Source of the DNA: Bradysia coprophila
Taxonomy: Eukaryota > Arthropoda > Insecta > Diptera > Sciaridae
Reading direction: 5' to 3'
NCBI RefSeq assembly: GCF_014529535.1
Contig: NW_023503608.1
Coordinates: 6,622,501-6,686,500, forward strand
DNA: 64,000 nucleotides
This document shows positions 11,985 to 24,150 of this stretch, piece after piece. The translations under genes were made by a program, and so were the position numbers. Under the pieces are notes generated by a model. It was not told the DNA's origin, did not search any database, and saw nothing but the letters and a program-made list of their open reading frames with translations. Position 1 is the stretch's first letter. Every line of letters starts with the position of its first letter.

Positions 11985-13015
11985 GAAGACAAATTTCATA
12001 AATTCCTATTTAAACAGCTATGTACCGCTATATTTAACTATATTTCACTATAAATAAACATTTCACAGAAAAATATGATATTATATAGCTCTATATGCCT
12101 GTATATAGCTCAATATAGCTGTATATAGGTATATATAGATGTCCATATATGGAATCCCTGAAACCCCACACACATAACAAATTATTTCCATGTTAACAGA
12201 AACTCTCTAAGTACCATTTTTCCAAAGATATATCACTTTTAATAAAATCCAATATGGCCGCCGGCAGCCATTTTGTTAGGAGACCGGAAATAGTACCGAT
12301 GCTTTACATTCGTTAATACCTTTCAAACAAAAAAAAATTCATGAAATTCGGTCAAAATTTACTCGAGATATTGTCAAAATACACCACGTTCACTGTACTT
12401 CCGAGTAGCCAGATAAGAGCTCACTCCAAGAGACCTAGCTCACGCTCCGGAGAACATAATTTCATGAACTTTTTTTTCCCTGATTAATACGGTCAATACC
12501 TATCTAATAAAGCTAAAACAGACGAAATATGTTCAAATGTGGCCGACCTACAAGCAAAAACTGCTTGCCGCCCTGTGCCTGTTTCACACCAAGGGGTCTA
12601 ACTCACGAGTCGGTCATCCGATTTCCATAAACTTTTTTTTTTGTCGATCGGTATTGTAAGTACCTTTTATTTGACGTATCAGTTACAAGTGTAACGTTTG
12701 AATGTCCGGAGATATCTTCGAAAAACCGTAAAGCACTTATTGGGCCACAGCTCGGTAGGGGTCGATCCAAAATCACTCATCTTCGAACTTAGCCTGTCTT
12801 TTGACATTACCAAACGGGAAAAAAAAAGAATTTTCAAAATCGGATGCGTTTTACTCAAGTTATCGTGCAGACAGACAGACGGACAGACAGACGGACATTT
12901 TTTTTTCGCGGATTTGGCATCTCTAGACAACCACAATAGGTTTCCCCTTACTCAGGGAGTCCAATTCGACATGTTACAAACGTATGCGTAAACCTATAAG
13001 ACCCCAGTACTTCGT
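11985..13015. mobile_element. Unclassified noncoding block inside the copia-type element
   Basis: The block starts near CCCCGTACGAAG and ends near CTTCGTACGAAG, a possible short inverted end. It contains TATATAGCT-type repeats (12060-12140), an ATGGCCGCCGGCAGCCA stretch (12254), a CAGACAGACGGA run (12870-12895) and then GGATTTGGCATCTCTAGAC. None of this encodes a protein I recognise. It is probably a non-autonomous element or a chimera picked up by the LTR element. Confidence 0.4.
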
Positions 13016-13420
13016 ACGAAGAAGAAAAGAACAGAATTTGAGCAACAGAGCTTGAGCGGAATGATAGCAACAGAGCTTGAGTGACAGAATTTGACCAATA
13101 CAGTTTGCAATAGAACTTGAGCGGAGAGCAACACAGTTTGAGCAGAATAAGATGAAGAAGAAGAAAATAAGATGAAGAAGAAGAAAATAAGATGAAGAAG
13201 AAGAGAAAGAAGAAACGAAGAAGATGGAGAAAGTAAATTGTAGGAAATGGTGGAAAGAACAGGATATTCAACTATATGACAACATTTAAAAAGGAACTTC
13301 TTGAGGTTGAACAGATGAGTTGAATTTGTTTTTTGGTCCTGCTGAAGGAGAAATTTATTTCATGCAATCGGAAGAATTTATAAGAATGAGAAGAAGCAAT
13401 GCACTATGCTTTGGAAGAAG

Positions 13421-13593
13421 TGTTGAAGTTAGTTAGCGATCGAAGCATTCGTATAAATTCTATCGTTTATTCTAATCACATTAGCTTTGGTACAGAAGAA
13501 TATTTTTGTTCATTCGTTTTGTGTCAGTCAATTAATAAAGACAATATTTTGTAAACCGCTTCTATTTCTTGAGACAAATTGGAATCTCCAACA
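13421..13593 (+). repeat. Right LTR of the copia-type element
   Basis: 173 bases, close match to the left LTR, preceded by a purine-rich stretch (TTTGGAAGAAG) and followed by the target duplication TGAAG. Confidence 0.85.
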
Positions 13594-13715
13594 TGAAGTG
13601 GGAATAGTAGACGACCCAACCTTAAGACCGCGTTTTGAATCGAAGACAGCGAGGCATTTTATATCCACCTGTCCATTGAAGGATGTCGTAGTCCTTTAGT
13701 TCACTTCTGATTCTG

Positions 13716-13862
13716 GGCAGGCCTGGCTCGAAAAAGCCCTTCGGGCGTTGCAAGGCGAAAATTTGTAAAAGGCCCGTCGATGCCTTTTATCCATACAAAA
13801 TCAAAAAGGCCTTTCGGAAATCGCCCGAATGCCCATAGGGCAGTGCCGGGTGGGTTCTGAAG
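13716..13862. repeat. Dispersed repeat, CTGGCTCGAAAAAGCCC family
   Basis: About 145 bases beginning with CTGGCTCGAAAAAGCCC and rich in GGC/GCCC. A related copy lies at 26300-26440. No coding content is seen, and both copies look decayed. Confidence 0.55.
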
Positions 13863-15199
13863 AGCCACTAAACTCATAAAACAACAAAAATGTAAATTCC
13901 TGATCGTAACGTGCAGTCATAAATCAGACCTGTTAGTAGCATCATAACATCCGGATGAATTTCAATATCGATGGTATTACAATCCATTTAACATTAGGTT
14001 CACCAGATATTCTCCTATCAACGTCTTCATCTTGTCTACACTAACAAGACAGCGGTTGTATTGCAACAGAACAACAATAAAAACTAACAGCCTTGTCGCT
14101 TTTCCATAACCTGAAAGCCTCAAAGAAATAAAAACCAAAATATTGGAAATAATTATTCGTAAAAAATGGTAATAACGTAAGGTCGGTCAATAATTCACTT
14201 TAGTCATAATTATTTTGTTCGACCATTTGTCTGTTTTTTTGTTGTTTTTATTAAATTTATGGGAGTAAGGTACATTAGAATGCGTTAAGAGCACTAAATG
14301 ATCTTTATCTACAAATTAAATTGCTGATGGACATTGAACGCCACAAAGCGGATGGAATGGGATATTAAATGAAAAAATGGATGCGATCTTAGAGTAACTC
14401 AAAGAAATATTTTGTCATTTCGTAACAATTCATGAGCTCACCGTCGCGTCGTATTTACGATCATTTCTTCTAAAGCGGTAGGTGTAAGTTAGGTTCATAA
14501 AGTACTGAATATTATACCATAGCAGGATACATTGTTGTGATTGAGTGATTTACTCAGTTGCAGCAAAACAATTTAAAACACCGATGTTATCTGACCTAGA
14601 CATCATTCCTTGGAAGGTATAATCGTCCATTGATGTCAACTATAACAACATTCTAATGAACGAATCTTTAATTCTATTGGTCTAAGTATTTTCGATATGT
14701 ACAACGTTTTTCATACTACCTCATATGGGGGCGAGTCTTGGAAAGTCTAGACCGTCATGAATTTTCATAAAAATTTAGTAACCAAAAGTTCAAATATAAG
14801 CAAATGGTCAGTTTCCCGCAATATGAGAACTTTTATCATATTAGACGTATCAAGTATGGGGTCGTTCATAAATCGACAACCATGTCCCATTTTCCTTTAC
14901 AAGAGGACAGGATTTATGGACAAATGATAGATGGAGAATTCGGAACAATATTACGAGTTAAGTGTTATAAAACGTACACTTATCAAAACGAAGGTAGTGA
15001 CACAATTTTGTCTTTTTTAAAGAAACTTCACAATCCACAAATTTCGATATTGTCCCAGACGACATTATTGCAACAAACTCATAAAGGATAAGGTAGATAT
15101 AATGGAGAGGTAATATCATATAACATAATCAGATGTGCGGTCGATACAAACACCATGCCACCTCTTTCTTTCATTAAAAACAAAATTTTGCATAGAAAC
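13863..15199. other. Gene-free stretch
   Basis: No supported gene. A piece beginning GGGGTCGTTCATAAA (about 14861) resembles the ends of the small element at 33025-33163. The short open frame covering it is unlikely to be coding. Confidence 0.45.
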
Positions 15200-15990
15200 T
15201 CGGGGTTGTTTTATGATACACACATGAAACATTCTTGTAGACAATATAGCAAAGTAATTACTGAGACTTGAAAACATCTTATAAACCGATCGGGTCTACC
15301 CTCACCTTTTAACCTACGCATCAGCCTTGGTGCATGACATAATTTTATTGTTCTCTTGTGCATCTGTTTATTTGTCAATCAAATTGTGGTGTGATTAAAT
15401 GTAATTTGAGCTTGAGTTTTTGAATTTGACCGAATTTTTCTGATTAATTATTTGTGATTTTGATATTAATTAGTGCAGATATTTTCCAAATTATAGGTCA
15501 TAAGTTAAATGAATTAAACTCAAAACGTATGCAGAAAATAAAGATCCAATTTTGGTCACCGTTGTTGTTTCTATCTATATGTGAAAATACGATCAATGTA
15601 TTGCGCATGTAAATAACAACAACGGTGACCAAAATTGGATCTTTATTTTCTGCATACGTTTTGAGTTTAATTCGTTTAATTATTTATTTAGAAAAATATC
15701 TGCAGGAATTAATATCAAAATCACAATTAATTAATGACGAAAATTCCGCCAAATTCACTAATTAAAGATCAAGTTATATTTTAATCACAGCACAATAGAT
15801 TAACAAGATGACAGATGCATTACAGAACAATAAAATTATTGATGTCATGCACCAAGACTGGTGCGTACATCAAAAGGTTAGGACAGATCTGTCCCGACCA
15901 GCGTAATTGAATGTTTTCAGCTCTCAGTAATTTTTTCGCTATTATTTCTACAAGAATATTTAATGTTGTAAGTATTCAAACATTTTGTTG
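15200..15990. mobile_element. Long inverted repeat (foldback element), about 790 bases
   Basis: Two arms of roughly 370 bases face each other across a spacer of about 45 bases (15571-15618). The inner part is almost perfect (AAAATAAAGATCCAATTTTG against its reverse complement), and similarity fades outward with short gaps, for example the GCATCAGCCTTGGTGCATGA arm against TCATGCACCAAGACTGGTGC. There is no reading frame. The outer limits are uncertain. Better-preserved inner arms with older outer arms suggest either repeated repair of the centre or a nested palindrome. Confidence 0.75.
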
Positions 15991-17536
15991 TCAGCGTAAT
16001 GTACACTGTACATTGTACAGCACATAAAATTCCTCGATAAAAAAGGTTGTCCGAGGAACTTTACCAATGCTTCCTAACACATTTTGTACCTACTCGGATT
16101 GTACACATTTATGGTAGTATTGGTGAAAAACAAAAACCAAAAAAGTGGAATCTGTTTCAATTGAGCCGATTTCATGTAAATTTGATATATTGTTCTTATC
16201 GAGATTAAACAAGCAGTCTATTTGCGCGTCGTAAGAAATGTAGTCTGGGACAACATCCACAAAATTATTCAAAATCATTGCTGGGAAATTTTGTGGATTG
16301 AATAAAAGATGTGAAAACAAAATTGTGCTAATACGTATCTTTTCATAACTGTACTATATTGCTCAATATAATCTCGTTCTGGTAGTGATTGTTAGATTCG
16401 CTTCAATAAAATAGCTGGTTTACCTCGAAAGTAACTTCCTCGCATCAATTCAACTAGCTATTTTATGAAAGCTAAGCAAACATATAGTCAATAGCTCACA
16501 TGAATGAAACAAATAACAGAACTGGATAATAAATCGAAGTGATTTGAATTAATTGAAGCGTTCTATACACATTTCGAGATCGATTTATGTAAAATTTAAT
16601 TTGGCAATAATTGCAATTGCCCTTACCAATTGCAGATAAAGCTGGTTTCACATTAACCTGTTGATGACTGATTAAAATCTGTTAATTTAGGATAAATTCT
16701 AGAGCTCATCTTACGTCAACATGTTTAGTGAAGCATAGCATAACCCACCAGAATTTATAAAAGTCTGTCTATTTGGATAAATTCTGGTAGGTCATGTTAT
16801 CGTTCACTAGAAATAGACAGATTAGTGAAAATCTATCTACTGTTTCGTTTCCGACTCGATTGACATTTAATAATTCGAACTAGTGAATAAAATTTTCCTA
16901 ATCATCTTTATCTCTGATATGATACTTAGCTTTTCTGTCTTCAAGATTATTCTTCACTACTTGTTATTTAACTTCGATTTCAAATCTTTCTTTTCGAATT
17001 AGCATTTGTGACGAATGACAGTTACTTTAAGTAACTTACTTCCTTTAATTTTTATAATTAACATCACCTGCATTTTATTATGCTGTTTGTGAATTATTTC
17101 AACTATCAATCTGTAATTGTTTGGTCACACTTTCATAAAATGATAAAATCATTTGTTGATGACATCCCGAGCTCTGCCATTAGTGAAGGAAAGTCCAAAA
17201 AAACTGCAAATGTCAATCTTAACCCAATAGTGAACACAATAGACCAGAACAGCTTCATTTGATAGAACCTCTATTTTATTTAAAAAAAATCTGGTCTTTT
17301 AACCTGTCACAATATTCAAAATTCATCTGTTATCGATAACTAAGACAAAAATAATGAGAAGCTCTGGGTAATATGGTCATACTATATAAATGACCATATT
17401 GCATGCATGTTAAATGCATGTTTAAAAAATATGAAGTACAAGATTTGAAATCAACAGATTACAAATACTTTGATCTATGGAAGTCTGTAACACGTTAAAA
17501 ATTTCGAAAATCTTTGTGTCAGCATTCTAAGAAGAA
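15991..17536. other. Gene-free stretch with small hairpins
   Basis: No gene is supported. A hairpin with arms ACCAGAATTTAT and ATAAATTCTGGT occupies about 16745-16800, and a small hairpin ATGGTCAT/ATGACCAT lies near 17370-17400. Confidence 0.5.
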
Positions 17537-17725
17537 AAACTTACAGACTTCTCGAAGTGTTTACAAAAAACTACAGTGCACGACCGACACGACCTGGACG
17601 ATTTTGTTGCCATTGGACAGGTAATGACCATCCGAATGGTACTATTCATGATACTATAAACCGAGCTCGCCCATTCTTCCAGGAATCCATAATTTTGGCT
17701 CAAGTGTACACTACTTGAAACATTC
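17537..17725. repeat. Diverged relative of the 31-kb foldback arm
   Basis: It shares GTGTTTACAAAAAACTACAG and then a similar order of short blocks (GGTAATGACC, ACTATTCATGATACTATAAACC, AAGTGTAC) with the arm at 31480-31620. It is probably an old fragment of the same family. Confidence 0.45.
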
Positions 17726-18584
17726 TCAATAAGTCCACTTTTCGTCGCTTTTTTAAATTTGCCATTTGATACAATAGAACATCTTCAAGACCGTTTGAAA
17801 TGCCATCCACGATTAGAAATGCCATCCACGTTAAAAAAATCTCATACAAATGAATGAACGAAACTAAGTGAGGCTACGTCTGAAAGCACCGTATCTTGAA
17901 TACAATGTATTAACTACTGATCTAGTCGAGCGATCATCTACATTGTCAAACTTTCAAAATTACACGCATTGTCGTGTTCACAAAAAATTTGCTTGCGTCA
18001 ATTTTTTTTGTAACGACTCTCATTTTTACCCATTTTTGACCGTTAGACCCTGACTTTCAGCTTACCACATACCACATAAAGTCGACCACCTTAAGGGTAA
18101 TATCAAAATATAATTGTTCTGACAAGACAAATTATTTAAAAATATTTCTTTCTTTAAACCCAGCACTTTGTTCCGATTATTTTAAATTCTCTCATCAAAT
18201 ACACAGTATACGGTTTCGATATGCACTGCTAGCATTTAATAATAATATACGAAAATCAAAATGTGAACTTCATTTTAGGAGACGTTGGAGGTGCTTGACA
18301 TGTGCCATTTCGAGATGGAGGTGTGGGAAGTATGTTTACGTAGTCCGTTTTAATTAAAATTCTTTTATTTATTTGCTACATTTGAGTTAGTTTACAATAA
18401 AAGATTAAATGGGTAAATGTCGCTAAAGCGCTTGTCGAAAAATAAATTGTCACATAAATGCAGCACCAATAGCACAAGAGTATTTTTATCAATTATATCT
18501 TAAGAACATTCACTGACGACTCATAATTCATAAAAAATGAGACTAAAAATAAAAACCTTCAAACAGCCTCTGACCTCTGCTAAA

Positions 18585-20517
18585 TTATCCGTTCATTTCC
18601 GGTGGCGGGTCAGCTACACCAAACGACGATATGAAAACGTTGACAATTGTTATTAGAAATATTCCGAGAATTGTAAAATTATTAATTTTATCAGCCTTGC
18701 ATATGTGGTCGTCCTTTTTCACATCGTATCGACTGTTCATAATCAATCCTACACCGACAGCAACCTGTTCGAATTAAAAACATAATCAGTGATCGTATTC
18801 AGGGTTAAGTGATTTCCATTCTTACCTGCAAAATTAGGCTGAGCGATATAAAGACTAAGCTAAAGTAGTAGTAGGGATGGCGATTATATGATTCCAAAAC
18901 GTATCTTAACTGGTTGGCATTCGCTGATAGCAGCGCTAAGTCCATCATTCCTTGGGCTGAAAACGAGAATGAAATTAATTGATTACTCAGTTCAACTACA
19001 AAGCGCTTGACGTTGCGCCTGCAACACCCTTCAAAGCACTCACCTAAAGTCTTTTTGTGTTGATACACGTTTACATCTGGTATAATTTGCGGATTACCAG
19101 CCAGCGGCTAAACGAAAACCATCCAATTAACATCAATAGTCACATTTGATAAAATTAATAAATTTTACATCAAACCCATCATAGCCTGGTGCATATCCTG
19201 GTGCATACGGAAAATTTTTATTAATGCTAGGTCGTCTACCCGACGGGACATTGCCATTTCCTCCATTATTCGGTGGATGTCCATTTTTCGGGACATCATC
19301 TCCAACACGAGGGCCGATGTCAACTGGAAAAAATCCATCATCAACTCCTGGATGGTCTTGTGGTGTGTTTGGAATAGTGTTGGTGTCCGGTTCATCATCA
19401 TCGTCGTCTAATTCCGGATCTACAAAATTGTTCATGCCAATCAATTGAAAGGAGAGTCCTTTGGTTCAACAAAAACTTACGTGCAATTGGTGGATGAGGT
19501 TTTGGTATCATTTCTGTATCGAGTAATGGATCCACATCTGATTCTAGGACTGCACCATTTCTGGCATTCGAGTTCTAAAATGAAAATTGTTGAAAACTAC
19601 TGGACTGAATTATATGCTGTAAAAGCATCAGCCACCCAAATATGTGTGTCTGGATTGATATGGAGAATAACGAAATATCCACAATTTTGGCAGAATTTTA
19701 CCATTTTAAAGAGTTACACAGATATTGGAATCACGTATGTCTTCTCTAATAGGTAACCGTAACGTATAACCTACTAGCCAAATAATTATTTTATAGACAT
19801 TCCACAGGTAGAAGAGGCAATTAACCCTTTACCTATACACAACAACAAAAATTAATTGTGAAAAAGACGGACTTTTTATACAATATTTCAATTAGCGATG
19901 CGACGTATCACTGCTTCGAAGCAGAGCTGTGCTTCCGATAGTTTTTATTGAAAATTTTACGTGGCACAGGTAACATTTCTAAATTAAACCCTTACATTGA
20001 CTGAGAATTTCAGATAGGTTTGCTCACCTGTTATCGACAACATTGACAAAAAAAAGATGAGTAAATTAAATGAAGTAGTAGATTTTACTTCAGATACTAA
20101 GTGATTTTTGGATGTTTAGGCATTCATAAACATAAACAAGTGAAATAAATTTAAATAGCTAACAATTCACTATTACCATCTTGTCACAATTACTTCAAAA
20201 CGTCGAATAAAAGGCAACCTCACACTTCTCAGTTTAATCATAAAAAAATGCTTAAAAAAACATAAACAAAACCATAACAATAAACTCACATATGCTTCTG
20301 ATCGTCGACTCGTCGGTAAGTGACGCACATCTAGTGACGTTGCATTCACACTGGATGGTTTATCGTGAACACTGTCCACCGAAGAAGACATTAAATTGGA
20401 TTTTTCGCTGTTACCATTGGTATGCGAATACTTTTGAGCGTCATCATTTCGGTGTTGATTCTTTGGAGATAGATCAGTCATATCAATACGATGATCAGCG
20501 TTCGTTGTATTTTCCAT
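18585..20517 (-). CDS. Ninj: Ninjurin
   Basis: Six exons give a 315-residue protein with matching phases: 20517-20290, 19574-19481, 19419-19169, 19107-19044, 18956-18826 and 18764-18585. The ninjurin core is clear: YQHKKTLGQ, then MMDLALLSANANQLRYVL, then two membrane segments (YYYFSLVFISLSLILQ into VAVGVGLIM, and FTILGIFLITIVNVFISSFG). Ninjurins are plasma-membrane proteins; animal members act in cell adhesion and, in vertebrate NINJ1, assemble to rupture membranes in dying cells. The first 190 or so residues are a hydrophilic extension with an acidic run (DDDDDE) and Gly/Pro/Asn-rich sequence, much longer than the core of about 120 residues. I started at the ATG at 20517; the upstream codon in frame is GTG. 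Skipping of exons 2 and 3 could give shorter isoforms. Confidence 0.9.
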
Positions 20518-23500
20518 TTTCACGATATATTACTCAACGTTACAGTTCAGATGTAGTCTTTTTTATGTTTCTGTTTGTTTTTGTTTTATAATCTCGAAAC
20601 ACTTGTAAATCAATGTATGAATGTGCACTTGAAATCAGCATTTGATCATTATCACAGAAATAGAAGCAGTTTATAAATATAATTCACTTGCTGTCGAAAT
20701 TCACTTACAGTTAATTAGGTATCGGCGTTTTCGGGTTATACTATGTACTACATTAGCAATTGTGTATATTTCAACAGTCGAAAACGAATTGTTGACGCAT
20801 CAAGTTATATCCGCTAACTGGTTTTTAGTCGAGTTTTCAGTAATGTTAACTCTATAAAATTTATTCATTCGTCTTCCAGTGTTCTTTGTAGCATATACAC
20901 ACATACATTTCATATGGATATACCGAGCATTATGTAGTTTATAGTTAGGTAAATGAAGTAAGTATAAATGATTTCGACAATTTTGGTATTTTCCCTCAAA
21001 TTTCAAACATTGAGGTAGATCGGAAGTGCCACAATATCGAATTTGGTTGAGTCAGACGACTTGACAAATAAATTTACATAGATGACACTCGCGAACTAGC
21101 GACATTTTCACTATTATAAGAATGCTATCACTAGTATTGCTAATTGAATCTGTAATTTAGTATACCTACATGTACCTCATGAGACGTATCAGACCTCAGT
21201 CATTGTTAAAAACTCATAACATGCATTATTCACATCAATAAGTGACTTGCTCTCTTAAAGTACCAGATCAACTTCAACTATGTACGAGTGGTATAATTTC
21301 TGGATCAATAGGGCGAGATACGGATTTTCTCACATTTTGTCAGACCAGCACAGTCATAGTCAATCTAGTCAATAGAGTGTTATGATGAAATAGAAGAAGA
21401 TATTTTGACAAGTATCCCAAGGCAAGTTAAAATAAACTGGTCTTTTGTCCTATCTCTCTCAACGTACCACGTTGAAAGAGAAGTAAATACTTTGACAAGT
21501 ACCCCAAGGCAAGTTATAATAACTAGTCTTCGGTTTTCTCCCTCTGATCATAACAGTCTATATACATCTTGATTTAGCGTAGCTGTTAGCTTTGACAATA
21601 TTCGTATGATGTGAAGGTGAATGTTGAAAATATGTGAGGGATTCCCCTCACTAAAAGTGTATGTAATTAAATCGTTGAAAATCATCTTTAAGAATTCGTA
21701 AAATATCGTATAAACAAAGAATGTTTATAAAGATGCTTGATAGTACGGGTGTCATGCCTGTAGATGTATCAAAGGAATATAGTTGATTATTTGAAGGAAA
21801 AAAGAAGATTCATGCATGATTGTGATTGTATGTGAATGTAACTTCAAATATACTCAAAGTTACTGCCAATGACTGTAACATTATTCTGTGGAAGTTTTTT
21901 TTTTAAATTTATTTTCAATATTTGGACTGACAAGTGAGTAATAATATGCACTACTTTTCGAGAGGAAAAAAAATCAGATGCAAAGAGTAAACGTATTGTA
22001 CATATGTAGCGATTTTCTTATCAAATGAAATGCAAAATTGTCGAACTGTTGTAAGATTAATGTTGTTTTGCTTTTCAGTTTAGTCATCACATTTTACATT
22101 TCCTTTGTTAGGAATTCTACGTTCACTACGAGTAAAACAGTTCGGTTGGGGATATTGTCCCCGTGAATTCAATTTTATTCAACGATCGTATAATTGTAAC
22201 TGAGGCCTTTTTCCTTATATTTTCTACTCCCATTGTCTAGTGCACACTTTGATCCAATCCGTTTCAATTGCAATCTCGATCATCATTTTCTACGAATGTT
22301 TCGAAGCCAGAATTCTCAACATCCTTAAATAACAGTTTAATGTTCCGTTAGTCAATTTATTGTTTTAAGCCTGATATACAGAACGTACTGTTTATCATAT
22401 TTCAATGAACTGAACATTTTCTGCCCTAGACGATATTTTATTGTCAAAATTAAAAATGGAAAATTCACAAAAGATTGGAAAATTGTTAATCCGAAGTAAT
22501 GATAGCGGATACTGTCTAGAAATCTAGAATGTATATACCTAACATGAAAGAGATGTAAACTCTTGGAAATGTTTCCACAGTACAAAGTCAAATTTGTACA
22601 AATTTGTCGCACCGTTACTATCTTGCACATGATACATACAGCATTGTATGAATTTTCATCGACATACGAATAGAAACAGTCACATTCGCTTTTTCACTTG
22701 TTTTAATATTAGCTGAAAGTCCTAAAAAACCTTATCAGACGAATTTCGGTCAGTGTAGACAACAGCGCCTCCCTATCCCCTTAAATGTTTACAAAATGGT
22801 TGTACAAATTTTGTTGCACAAATCCTCATCTCAAACTACATTATAAATATTTAAAAAAAATATCATGCCCGCACGTTATTAAGCGGGCGTGACGCAAGTC
22901 CACTACCAAAATTTTGAAAAGATCGTTTTTTACTGGTTGCGCTTTGCAGCCTTTTTTTTCGCTTTTAAATAAAAAACATGATCTCCACTACCAAAAAAGT
23001 TTTCTTTAAAAAAATTTTGGGGGCGGCGGAGCATATTTGCAGCAACTTTTTGACTTCTCCTCCTTGGCTCCAATGACACCCAAACTGTGATATCCGGAAT
23101 CTCGGAATCCATACGAGTTCAAGGAGCTATCACACGTTACTGCAGCTAAGCTTCAAAATTGGCCGAGATATTGAACTTCGAAATATTGATGTTTGAATTT
23201 TTTTTAAGCAAAATCTCTAATTATCAGATAATGCAAATCGCCTACGTTAGTTAGTTAGTTAGTTACTTAGTTAGCCATAAGGAAAAGTGGATCCAGCAAC
23301 TCCTAAACGTTTCCATAGATTTTCCCGAAAATTTGGTTAATTATAGGCTAATAATAGCTCAAAGATAATAATGGAATTTTCAAAAGTTGGAAAAAAACAA
23401 TATCTTGGGAGCTGGATCTAAATACAAATGCCGTATAAAAGCCAATTTGTATGTGTGTGCGTTGTTTATTTTGGTGCATGATATGCGGCGAAGTGTATTT

Positions 23501-24150
23501 CGATGTATTTCGTTCTTGTTGGAAATCGTGGGGATCATTAAGTATTAACTTCCACTAGGCTGGTTCCTAAAGTTTGGGATGGTAGATGATTCCTCTACGT
23601 TCTTGGTTGAGTTCTCATTTGTGAAACGTTAGAAACTGTGACTCCAATGCTTCTGGTTTAATTTAGAGATTTATTTCATAATTTTAACGCACGATCCTTA
23701 TTCTTTATTTTACTTATCGACAAAAGTATATAACAAAATGAAAGTGCAATTTAAAAATCTCAGGGTGGAATTGGTCATATACCAATTTATGCAAGAATTT
23801 ATCTTTATTTTTGTGCTGTATGGTTCACTATGCCATTGTTTAATAAGTTTGAAGTGTTTGGATCGTGGGACCAGGATGACAAATTTTAACTTTGTACTGT
23901 ACTGCTCATTATGCCCTTGCTATGATAAATTTGAAGTGTTAGTGTCATTTTCTCATGTCTATTCATATGCATTTCTCAATAATTCATAATCGTAAATTAT
24001 TAGATAAGATTTTTAGACTTCCGGAAGACGATCGTTCGTCGATTAGCAAGTTATTGAAGTGAGTGATTCGGAGAAGGTACACATTTTAGATTGAAACCTG
24101 ATACTTCTGCATTTTGTTAAAATTATTTTTCCTTTATTATTGCAACATGG
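20518..24150. other. Gene-free stretch between ninjurin and the protease homologue
   Basis: No gene is supported. A dispersed repeat lies at 21421-21535, a TTAG microsatellite at about 23246-23275, and a GC-richer patch with GCGGGCGTGACGC at about 22880. First exons or control DNA of ninjurin (transcribed leftward) may lie in 20518-21300 but cannot be shown. Confidence 0.45.
21421..21535. repeat. Dispersed repeat, AAATAAACTGGTCTT family
   Basis: AGTTAAAATAAACTGGTCTT is followed by a hairpin (CAACGTACCACGTTG) and GAAATACTTTGACAAG-like sequence. A second copy lies at 51233-51312. It is a short noncoding element of unknown class. Confidence 0.65.

Larger units (their letters stand above)
11388..13593 (+). 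mobile_element. Ty1/copia-type LTR element, gutted
   Basis: Two nearly identical long terminal repeats (11388-11554 and 13421-13593) begin TGTTG and end CAACA. They are flanked by a perfect 5-base duplication TGAAG (11383-11387 and 13594-13598). A primer site GGTTATGGGCCCAG directly follows the left repeat, as in copia elements primed by initiator methionine tRNA, which fixes the plus orientation. The internal part is only about 1.9 kb and shows no recognisable gag-pol frame, so the element is broken. Much of it is a foreign noncoding block (about 11985-13015). Similar LTRs and intact target duplication point to a young insertion. Confidence 0.85.

Noticed and set aside
12679-12991. Open frames in both directions near the CAGACAGACGGA run
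   Set aside because: The translated repeats (QTDGQTDG, VCPSVCPSV) come from a simple repeat inside a noncoding element.
14804-15091. 95-residue plus-strand frame
   Set aside because: Overlaps a piece of a small inverted-repeat element and has no known motif.
20292-20591. 99-residue plus-strand frame
   Set aside because: Antisense to exon 1 of ninjurin.
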